Below are positions 1 to 4,198 of a DNA stretch of 5,331 nt, one piece after another. Under the pieces are notes generated by a model, which saw nothing but the letters and a program-made list of their open reading frames with translations, had not been told where the DNA came from and did not search any database. The position numbers were made by a program, and so were the translations under genes. This stretch comes from JBKEAJ01 sp047972135 (GTDB taxonomy: Bacteria; Bacteroidota; Bacteroidia; Bacteroidales; Prolixibacteraceae), in contig JBKEAJ010000024.1 in NCBI GenBank assembly GCA_047972135.1, positions 1 through 5,331 of the forward strand, given 5' to 3'. How positions within the stretch are numbered: position 1 is the first letter of the stretch; the number at the start of each line of letters is the position of its first letter.

Positions 1-2
1 CA

Positions 3-410
3 AAAAGAACAGCACTTAGATTAGTCGACATAACCCTAGAAAAAGGATTGGACAGAGATGGCTCTTTGTTCAACGAACAAGAAGGGTCGCACATAGATAA
101 AAACAAACACTGGTGGCAACAAGCCGAAGCTATGGTGGGAGTTTGGGACGCATACACAATAACCAAATCTGATGTATATCTCGAATATCTTGAAGATTTT
201 TGGAACTTCATAAAAGAACACCTGATAGACGAAGAAAGAGGAGAATGGCACTGGCGAGTAGATGAAAACAACAAGCCAATAACAAACGAAGACAGAGCCG
301 GATTTTGGAAATGTCCATATCACAACTCTAGAGCTTTGATGGAGATTATAAATCAAATCAAGACTATAGACGTTAAACATCAGACTTTAGACAATGGAAT
401 CTTGGTCTAG
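3..410 (+). CDS. AGE-family cellobiose/mannobiose 2-epimerase, C-terminal part (5' end outside window)
   Basis: The frame is open from the left edge of the window, so this is the C-terminal ~135 residues of a protein usually near 400 residues; no start codon is visible. Family members are cytoplasmic alpha/alpha-barrel enzymes that epimerise the reducing-end sugar of a disaccharide (mannobiose to mannosyl-glucose, or cellobiose to glucosyl-mannose). Family signatures seen are HWWQQAEA (about 108-131), GEWHWRV (about 240-260) and WKCPYHNSR (about 306-332). The His of YHNSR (codon 321-323) corresponds to the C-terminal catalytic histidine known in cellobiose 2-epimerases; the other catalytic histidines lie upstream of the window. 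The stop is TAG at 408-410 and a sugar symporter starts 56 bases later on the same strand, then a mannanase remnant. This context favours mannobiose as substrate, but the sequence alone does not separate mannobiose from cellobiose epimerases. The family call is firm; the substrate is inferred. Confidence 0.9.
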   Translation, partial: KRTALRLVDITLEKGLDRDGSLFNEQEGSHIDKNKHWWQQAEAMVGVWDAYTITKSDVYLEYLEDFWNFIKEHLIDEERGEWHWRVDENNKPITNEDRAGFWKCPYHNSRALMEIINQIKTIDVKHQTLDNGILV

Positions 411-423
411 CTTATAATCAAAT

Positions 424-448
424 CCGGCTGTTAGTCTAGCATCTAAAA
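424..448 (+). repeat. Intergenic modular repeat, copy 1
   Basis: This 25-base unit reads CCGGCTGTTA, then GTCTAGCA, then TCTAAAA. It lies in the 56-base gap between the epimerase stop and the symporter start and ends 18 bases before the symporter ATG. The same blocks recur, with 7-8 base indels, in the next intergenic gap (copies 2 and 3). A further GTCTAGC at 405-411 overlaps the epimerase stop codon. The function is unknown. The position just before start codons suggests an mRNA-level element, while the block structure could equally be decay of a small interspersed repeat. Confidence 0.6.
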
Positions 449-466
449 CCTACTTAAACCAACAAA

Positions 467-1861
467 ATGATAAAACTAAAAGAAAAAATACGATCTGGCT
501 TCGGTGATTTTGCTTCCTCAATGTTTTGGAAAATATTCGCCATGCACATCTCATACTTCTATACAGATGTAGCAGGTTTAACTCCCGAATCGGTGGCATT
601 CATGTTTATCATGGTGCGATTGTGGGATGGAATTAATGACCCACTGATGGGAGTGATAGCAGATAGGACGAGTACTTGTATGGGAAAATTCAGACCATAC
701 CTTCTTTGGGTGGCAGTGCCGTTTGGTGCTATCGGGGTACTTACTTTCACGGTGCCGGAACTCAATCAAGCAGGCAAATTGATTTATGCATATATCACCT
801 ATACGCTCATGATGATGGTCTACACGGCAATTAATGTCCCCTATGGTTCGCTAATGGCAGTAATGACAAACAAACCTGAAGAAAGAACCTCGCTAGCTTC
901 ATTTAGATTCATCGGTGCATATTCGGGAGGTATCGTGATGACGACTTCGGCTCCGTATTTGTTGGAGTATTTTGGAAACACTTTGGGTACAGAAGCTAAA
1001 GCATATCAAGCATCAGTATTTATATATGCTATCATTGCAGCATTCTTTTTCATCATGACTTACAAGTGGACGAAAGAGCGAGTAAAGACGATTAAGCAAA
1101 AAAGCTCAGTGAAGAATGACCTCAAAGACCTTGTGAGAAATGGTCAGTGGTTCATCACTCTTGGAGCGGGAATATTGATGTTGGTATTTATCACGATACG
1201 AGAGGCGAACATCATGTATTACTTTAAGTATTATGTACAAAGTCAGGAAGTGCCTTTATTCGGTATGGTAGATTGGGAGAAACTTTCGGGAGCGTATATG
1301 ACAGTTTGGCTTGTTGCCAATATGGTTGGTGTATTGTTGGCAATTCCAATATCTAGCAGATTAGGCAAAAAAAGCACTTTCATGTGTGCGATGTTTATAT
1401 CAGCAATACTCAGCTTCTTGATGTACATCCTGCAACCCGATGACATTATTGCAATCTTCACTCTTAATTTCCTTAACGGGATGAGTGCCGGAATAGTTCT
1501 TCCATTAGTATGGTCGATGTATGCAGATATTGCTGATTATTCGGAATGGAAAACCGGAAGAAGAGCAATAGGCTTGTTGTTTTCGTCATCATCGATGTCG
1601 CAAAAACTTGGATTGATGGCAGGTGGAGCATTGCCTTTGTATATTCTATCGGCATATGGTTTTGAGGCGAACACAGCTCAAACACCTGAGGCTATCGAAG
1701 GAATCAGAATGACAATAAGTGTCTATGCCGGGTTAATGGCTCTAGTTTCGGGACTTCTATTTACTCTGTATAAACTCACTCGTTCTAATATGGAAAAAAT
1801 TACTGAAGAGTTGGCAAGAAGGAGAGAAGAATACATCACAACTACTCATGAAATAGACTAG
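467..1861 (+). CDS. GPH-family (MFS) sugar:cation symporter, probable mannobiose importer
   Basis: This is a complete 464-residue inner-membrane protein of the glycoside-pentoside-hexuronide:cation symporter family (MelB-like, MFS fold, about 12 transmembrane helices), the usual length for the family. The diagnostic motif after helix 2 is at residues 51-81: RLWDGINDPLMG, then ADRTS, then GKFRPYLLW, with acidic residues D54, D58 and D66. In MelB-type proteins the equivalent Asp residues bind cation and sugar. The second signature, ADIADYSEWKTGRRAIG followed by a conserved K-L-G, is at about 353-382. Hydrophobic segments follow throughout and the charged tail (about 439-464) is cytoplasmic. The ATG at 467 starts exactly at the expected N-terminus (IRSGFGDFASSMFW); no Shine-Dalgarno is seen, which is normal for Bacteroidota. 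It lies between the 2-epimerase and a broken mannanase in one apparent operon, so mannobiose or other short manno-oligosaccharides are the likely cargo. Family certain; substrate inferred. Confidence 0.93.
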   Translation: MIKLKEKIRSGFGDFASSMFWKIFAMHISYFYTDVAGLTPESVAFMFIMVRLWDGINDPLMGVIADRTSTCMGKFRPYLLWVAVPFGAIGVLTFTVPELNQAGKLIYAYITYTLMMMVYTAINVPYGSLMAVMTNKPEERTSLASFRFIGAYSGGIVMTTSAPYLLEYFGNTLGTEAKAYQASVFIYAIIAAFFFIMTYKWTKERVKTIKQKSSVKNDLKDLVRNGQWFITLGAGILMLVFITIREANIMYYFKYYVQSQEVPLFGMVDWEKLSGAYMTVWLVANMVGVLLAIPISSRLGKKSTFMCAMFISAILSFLMYILQPDDIIAIFTLNFLNGMSAGIVLPLVWSMYADIADYSEWKTGRRAIGLLFSSSSMSQKLGLMAGGALPLYILSAYGFEANTAQTPEAIEGIRMTISVYAGLMALVSGLLFTLYKLTRSNMEKITEELARRREEYITTTHEID

Positions 1862-1910
1862 TAAATATAGATACACAGGAGGATGATTAAAAATAATAAC
1901 AAGCAAGGAT

Positions 1911-1936
1911 TGGCTGTTAGTCCAAGATCTAGCATC
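1911..1936 (+). repeat. Intergenic modular repeat, copy 2
   Basis: GGCTGTTAG (1912-1920) and TCTAGCATC (1928-1936) match the 18-base core of copy 1 (426-443) exactly, but are split by a 7-base insertion TCCAAGA. It lies in the 107-base gap between the symporter and the mannanase remnant. Confidence 0.55.
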
Positions 1937-1943
1937 CAATATC

Positions 1944-1960
1944 CCGGCTGTTATCTAAAA
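1944..1960 (+). repeat. Intergenic modular repeat, copy 3
   Basis: This is an exact join of the first 10 and last 7 bases of copy 1 (CCGGCTGTTA plus TCTAAAA), lacking the middle 8 bases. It ends 8 bases before the mannanase ATG, so it would overlap the ribosome-contact region of that start. Confidence 0.55.
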
Positions 1961-1968
1961 AATAACAC

Positions 1969-2156
1969 ATGAAGATAATAGCAATATTAATGCTGTGGAT
2001 AACTCTAGAATGCACCTCTTACACCCCTAAAACTACTACAAACAACTTCGTGAAAGTAGAAAATGGAGCATTTAGCATTAATGGTAAACCATACACTTTT
2101 AAAGGAGCAAACTATTGGCAAGGAATGAATCTCGGTGCTCCCAAATCGGGAGACAG
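1969..2156 (+). pseudogene. GH5-like beta-mannanase, N-terminal remnant cut by the insertion sequence
   Basis: The ATG at 1969 starts a hydrophobic signal segment (residues 3-13, IIAILMLWITL) with Cys at residue 15. The box T-L-E-C is a poor lipobox, so lipoprotein status is doubtful, but export is likely. Residues 27-62 (FVKVENGAFSINGKPYTFKG, then ANYWQGMNLGA and SGD) match the N-terminal strands of secreted Bacteroidota GH5 beta-mannanases (mannan endo-1,4-beta-mannosidase), where SGD is normally followed by an Arg-rich helix start. Here the reading continues into IS sequence after about 2156 and stops at 2194-2196, giving only 75 codons, the last dozen or so IS-derived. The active-site glutamates of the family lie far downstream and are missing. 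No continuation is found beyond the IS. It is the third gene of the epimerase-symporter operon and would have made the mannobiose that the other two handle. GH5 is recognised by eye from ~36 residues, so the exact subfamily is not certain. Confidence 0.75.
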
Positions 2157-2184
2157 TATAATTCCCCCGTCAAATTGGACAGCA
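2157..2184 (+). repeat. IS left terminal inverted repeat (IRL)
   Basis: Contains ATTCCCCC, an 8-base spacer and GGACAGCA. It is defined by pairing with the right end at 3490-3517. The first base is uncertain by a few positions. Confidence 0.65.
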
Positions 2185-2203
2185 GTATTAATTTGAAAAT
2201 TAT

Positions 2204-2211
2204 TAAACTTG
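2204..2211 (+). promoter_or_regulatory. Possible -7 element for the transposase
   Basis: TAAACTTG differs at one position from the Bacteroidota -7 motif TAnnTTTG and is followed by CAAC, then the orfA ATG at 2216. No TTG lies at the usual 19-21 base distance upstream, so the call is weak. If real, the orfA transcript would be nearly leaderless. Confidence 0.25.
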
Positions 2212-2215
2212 CAAC

Positions 2216-2494
2216 ATGAGAACAAGAAGGAAATTTACTGCGGAATTTAAAACAAAAGTAGCCCTAGAAGCTATCAAAGAAAGAGAAAGCATTTCGGAAT
2301 TGGCAAAGAAGTATGAGCTTCACCCAAATCAGATAGCAAATTGGAAACGTGAGTTTCTAAATAATGCTACAAGTGTTTTTGGATCTGATAATAAATCATC
2401 CAAAGACAAGGATGATAGAGAAAAGCAACAGCTTTACAATGTCATAGGTCAACAGAAAGTTGAGATTGATTTTTTAAAGAAAGCCTTGTTGTAA
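2216..2494 (+). CDS. IS3-family transposase OrfA (helix-turn-helix)
   Basis: A 92-residue protein starting RRKFTAEFKTKVALEAIKE, the classic opening of the transposase_8 / HTH_Tnp_1 domain. The helix-turn-helix spans about residues 8-48, with SELAKKYELHPNQIANWK as turn and recognition helix; it binds the terminal repeats. Residues ~66-92 (REKQQLYNVIGQQKVEIDFLKKALL) form the leucine-zipper-like coiled coil that in IS3 elements mediates oligomerisation. The length is typical for OrfA. The ATG at 2216 is just before the conserved RTRRKF start. The end of the frame overlaps the open orfB frame (from 2470), with slippery heptamers at 2470-2479, so OrfA is made both alone and as the N-terminus of the OrfAB fusion. 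OrfA alone usually acts as a regulator of transposition. Confidence 0.93.
   Translation: MRTRRKFTAEFKTKVALEAIKERESISELAKKYELHPNQIANWKREFLNNATSVFGSDNKSSKDKDDREKQQLYNVIGQQKVEIDFLKKALL
2470..2479 (+). other. Predicted -1 programmed ribosomal frameshift site
   Basis: In the orfA frame the codons GAT TTT TTA AAG contain two overlapping X-XXY-YYZ heptamers: T-TTT-TTA (2470-2476) and T-TTA-AAG (2473-2479). The -1 frame is closed by TGA at 2467-2469 immediately upstream and is open from 2470 to the orfB stop, so a slip here fuses OrfA to OrfB as about 371-372 residues. No strong stimulatory stem-loop was identified by eye just downstream. IS3 elements more commonly use A-rich slippery sites. Confidence 0.65.
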
Positions 2495-3333
2495 AAGTAG
2501 GAACGCATAATCGCAAAGCGTTAATCAGCAAGGCAAATAAGAAGCTCAGTATTGTAAAACAATGTGAGTTGTTGTCAATCCCACGCTCCAGTTACTATCA
2601 CAAGCCCAAGGAAGAATCAAATCTAAACAAAGAACTGATGAACCTAATTGATAAGCAATATATGAAGCACCCATTTATGGGGGTTCCATCAATGACGGTA
2701 TGGCTTCGAGAGGATGTTGGACTAAATGTGAATAAGAAAAGGATAGAGAGATTATACAAACTGATGGATTTACAAGCTATAGTTCCGGGACCTCATACAT
2801 CGAGAAGCAATATTAGACACAAGAAGTATCCATACCTACTGCGCAATCTTGAGATAACAAGGGTCAATCAAGTATGGGGCTTAGATATAACCTACATTCC
2901 TGTTAAGAATGGCTATGTTTATTTGATAGCCATAATTGACCTTTATAGCAGGTTTGTTGTTGGTTGGTCTCTATCCAACACAATGGAGGCAGAATGGTGC
3001 ATAGAGGCTGTGGAGCAAGCAATACAAGAGTATGGAGTACCAGATATTATAAACACAGACCAAGGAAGCCAGTTTACTAGTGATGAGTTCACAGGCTTTC
3101 TGCAATCAAAAGACATAACTATTAGCATGGATGGCAAAGGCAGGGCGACGGACAATATATTTATAGAACGCTTATGGCGCAGTCTGAAATATGAAGACAT
3201 ATACCTCAATGCTTATGAGGATGGTATGGATGTGTATCAAGGAGTGAAGAAATGGTTTCGCTTCTACAATGAGATACGAAGGCATAGTTCTATTGATAAT
3301 AAAAGACCAAAAGATTTGTATCTTGCGGCATGA
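2476..3333 (+). CDS. IS3-family transposase OrfB (DDE integrase domain), made as an OrfAB fusion
   Basis: The frame is open from 2470, with no ATG before the domain. It reads KESLVVKVGTHNRKALIS, then CELLSIPRSSYYHKP, the normal IS3 OrfAB junction and HTH_21 start, so expression probably depends on -1 frameshifting from orfA. An internal TTG at 2569 would give 254 residues. Counting from that TTG, the HTH_21 region covers about residues 15-72, and the rve integrase core runs about 95-254. The catalytic triad is D106 (WGLDITYIP), D164 (NTDQGSQFTS) and E200 (FIERLWRSLKYE), with 35 residues between the last two, the DD35E spacing of IS3. The C-terminal YNEIRRHSSIDNKRPKDLY is the usual family end. 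No stop or lost catalytic residue is seen, so the enzyme may be active. It cuts and joins the IS ends in the copy-out-paste-in route of IS3. The stop TGA (3331-3333) overlaps the left arm of a large hairpin. Confidence 0.93.
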   Translation, partial: KESLVVKVGTHNRKALISKANKKLSIVKQCELLSIPRSSYYHKPKEESNLNKELMNLIDKQYMKHPFMGVPSMTVWLREDVGLNVNKKRIERLYKLMDLQAIVPGPHTSRSNIRHKKYPYLLRNLEITRVNQVWGLDITYIPVKNGYVYLIAIIDLYSRFVVGWSLSNTMEAEWCIEAVEQAIQEYGVPDIINTDQGSQFTSDEFTGFLQSKDITISMDGKGRATDNIFIERLWRSLKYEDIYLNAYEDGMDVYQGVKKWFRFYNEIRRHSSIDNKRPKDLYLAA

Positions 3334-3462
3334 TTTAAGTTTCATATACGAAAGTATAACGACTAACAGAACCCGTCAAGGGTATATAAACGGCTTCGTC
3401 CCTCAGCCGCCCTTGACTGAACCTGTTAGTAGATTATGAGAGTTGTATATGAAACCTAAATC
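3332..3462 (+). repeat. Large imperfect hairpin in the IS tail (possible terminator or structured RNA)
   Basis: A nested inverted repeat of about 131 bases. The outer arms 3332-3349 (GATTTAAGTTTCATATAC) and 3445-3462 pair at 17 of 18 positions. Inner stems are 3362-3369 ACTAACAG with 3423-3430, 3375-3382 GTCAAGGG with 3410-3417 (both perfect 8-base stems), and 3391-3395 CGGCT with 3405-3409, closing a 9-base loop. The stems are separated by unpaired internal loops. It begins inside the orfB stop codon and lies before the IS right repeat, so it seems to be a native part of the element. A simple intrinsic terminator is less likely because no U-run follows the central stem. Alternatives are an mRNA-stabilising structure, a functional RNA, or a small palindromic element that inserted there; no flanking duplication supports the last. 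Confidence 0.7.
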
Positions 3463-3489
3463 AAGAAAAATAAATTAGTTTTAGAAAAT

Positions 3490-3517
3490 TGTTGTCTAAA
3501 CTATTGGGGGAAGAAAA
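3490..3517 (-). repeat. IS right terminal inverted repeat (IRR)
   Basis: Top strand carries TGTCTAAACTATTGGGGGAA; its reverse complement matches the left end at about 18 of 28 positions with GGGGGAA/TTCCCCC conserved. It sets the right boundary of the element near 3517, a few bases uncertain. Confidence 0.65.
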
Positions 3518-3521
3518 TATG

Positions 3522-3538
3522 AATTCAGCACCAATTAT
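3522..3538 (+). repeat. 17-base direct repeat, copy 1, beside the IS right end
   Basis: AATTCAGCACCAATTAT; it recurs at 3564-3580 with one mismatch, 42 bases apart (4 helical turns). It begins about 4 bases outside the IS right repeat. The flanking blocks TATGAATTC (3518-3526) and GAGTTCATA (3581-3589) are also inverted relative to each other at 8 of 9 positions, so the whole 3518-3589 segment has two-fold character. Confidence 0.5.
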
Positions 3539-3563
3539 CAATTAATAATTATACCGGAATAGA

Positions 3564-3580
3564 AATTTAGCACCAATTAT
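3564..3580 (+). repeat. 17-base direct repeat, copy 2
   Basis: AATTTAGCACCAATTAT, one base different from the copy at 3522-3538. It is followed at once by GAGTTCATA, the inverted partner of the TATGAATTC that opens copy 1. Confidence 0.5.
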
Positions 3581-3734
3581 GAGTTCATAACGCGACATAT
3601 TTTTTCAGACGATAATAATTATCAAACTATAGAATCATAAAACAATTTTGATGAGACCTGTTATAACACCTTAACCCCACAAGATTATTTATTCATTAAT
3701 GTTCTCAGTCTATAGTAAATAAAAATGAACGCCC

Positions 3735-3745
3735 CGCTACAAGCA
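3735..3745 (+). repeat. 11-base direct repeat, copy 1
   Basis: CGCTACAAGCA; it recurs as CGCTGCAAGCA at 3786-3796, 51 bases downstream, and two TATCAACA words lie between the copies. CCCC precedes this copy and GGGG closely follows the second one, so a weak fold is possible. Function unknown, and chance is not excluded. Confidence 0.3.
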
Positions 3746-3785
3746 ACAAGGTATCAACAGCCAATAACTATCAACAATAAGTATT

Positions 3786-3796
3786 CGCTGCAAGCA
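3786..3796 (+). repeat. 11-base direct repeat, copy 2
   Basis: CGCTGCAAGCA, one base different from the copy at 3735-3745, followed by GTGGGG. Confidence 0.3.
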
Positions 3797-3961
3797 GTGG
3801 GGAATTTACCCTGAGAGATTAAAAGACAATGCTCCTTGTGTATTTTAGGATACTTATAGAAACTATAGGGGTGTTCTACAATTGCTGATATGAGATTGCA
3901 GGGTTTTAATGACACTTGAGACAACAATTCTTGTTAAAAATCAATTTAAACTACAATATTT

Positions 3962-3969
3962 TATATTTG
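3962..3969 (+). promoter_or_regulatory. Bacteroidota-type -7 element (TATATTTG)
   Basis: Perfect TAnnTTTG. It sits in the 13-base TTTTATATTTGCA that is repeated exactly 108 bases downstream (4067-4079). The nearest upstream TTG (3931-3933) is 28 bases away, longer than the usual 19-21, so activity is uncertain. Confidence 0.35.
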
Positions 3970-4069
3970 CAGCCTAAAACTACCACTAATAATACTAACG
4001 TAAGTAATAGACATGCACCTATTTATCATACAACAAATTACATGATATTAAAAACCAAAGTTATCTTTT

Positions 4070-4077
4070 TATATTTG
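4070..4077 (+). promoter_or_regulatory. Bacteroidota-type -7 element (TATATTTG), second copy
   Basis: Perfect TAnnTTTG followed by CAACC, a common start-site context in this phylum. No clear -33 TTG lies at the right distance. It would give a leader of about 115 bases for the sensor gene. Confidence 0.35.
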
Positions 4078-4102
4078 CAACCACATATATATTCATAATG
4101 TG

Positions 4103-4133
4103 TTGTTATAATGTCCATAAAGTATTATACTTG
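4103..4133 (+). promoter_or_regulatory. Candidate promoter for the sensor gene (-33 TTG, 20-base gap, TATACTTG)
   Basis: TTG at 4103-4105 is separated by 20 bases from TATACTTG at 4126-4133, one base from the -7 consensus. This is the only candidate here with both boxes at normal spacing. Transcription would start near 4138-4141, giving a ~60-base leader that contains the 8-base palindrome TTACGTAA at 4173-4180, about 20 bases before the start codon. Confidence 0.5.
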
Positions 4134-4142
4134 CAGTTATAA

Positions 4143-4150
4143 TATATTTG
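4143..4150 (+). promoter_or_regulatory. Bacteroidota-type -7 element closest to the sensor gene
   Basis: Perfect TATATTTG, 48 bases before the ATG at 4199. No TTG occurs 19-21 bases upstream, so it is either weak or needs an activator. Confidence 0.35.
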
Positions 4151-4198
4151 TATGAAATGACGCAATGTGAATTTACGTAACATCATCCTACTACACCC

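Larger units (their letters stand above)
2157..3517 (+). mobile_element. IS3-family insertion sequence (about 1.36 kb)
   Basis: The element has two overlapping-frame genes, orfA and orfB, in the -1 relation typical of IS3-family elements, bounded by imperfect inverted repeats. The left repeat (2157-2184) and the reverse complement of the right repeat (3490-3517) agree at about 18 of 28 positions, including TTCCCCC and GACA blocks at the same spacing; the C-run followed 8 bases later by GGAC resembles IS150-type ends. The outer bases do not show the usual TG...CA, so the exact ends may be off by a few bases. No 3-4 base target duplication is evident (CAG on the left, TAT on the right with these ends). 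It interrupts the mannanase gene in the same orientation. Between the orfB stop and the right repeat there are about 155 bases holding a large imperfect hairpin, longer than is usual in the family. Confidence 0.85.
3518..4198. other. AT-rich intergenic region without a convincing gene
   Basis: About 680 bases between the IS right end and the sensor gene. All frames examined are broken by frequent stops; the longest + frame, about 60 codons at 3916-4098, has a low-complexity, N/T/Y-rich product with no recognised motif and is judged spurious. No tRNA-like T-arm, CRISPR array or rRNA fragment was seen. No continuation of the mannanase was recognised after the IS. It holds two pairs of short direct repeats (AATTYAGCACCAATTAT at 3522 and 3564; CGCTRCAAGCA at 3735 and 3786) and several -7 promoter motifs. 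It may be decayed sequence left by IS-linked rearrangement. Confidence 0.6.

Noticed and set aside
36..380. Antisense ORF of 114 codons over the epimerase
   Set aside because: The + strand carries conserved epimerase motifs; the antisense product is an F/V/Y-rich shadow.
411..466. Possible separate promoter for the symporter
   Set aside because: No TAnnTTTG box is present in this gap; the symporter is more likely co-transcribed with the epimerase.
1883..1972. A 29-codon ORF after a perfect AGGAGG (1877-1882), whose stop overlaps the mannanase start as ATGA
   Set aside because: The AGGAGG abuts the ATG with no spacer, so it cannot guide this start, and Bacteroidota rarely use such sites. The peptide has no recognisable feature and merely translates the intergenic repeats. 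It is worth remembering only if translational coupling is ever suspected.
3731..3803. CCCC...GGGG bracketed segment considered as a tRNA or riboswitch
   Set aside because: No T-arm, anticodon arm or known aptamer core could be recognised, and the arms pair poorly apart from the C and G runs.
3973..3993. Similarity between CCTAAAACTACCACTAATAA here and the mannanase segment at 2026-2046
   Set aside because: About 17 of 20 bases agree, but the match ends quickly and the flanks do not align; low-complexity A/C/T sequence makes chance likely. It does not prove a mannanase remnant.
3916..4098. A 60-codon + strand ORF in the AT-rich region
   Set aside because: The product is low-complexity (N, T, Y, I rich) with no known motif, and it runs through two promoter-like boxes; it is probably chance.
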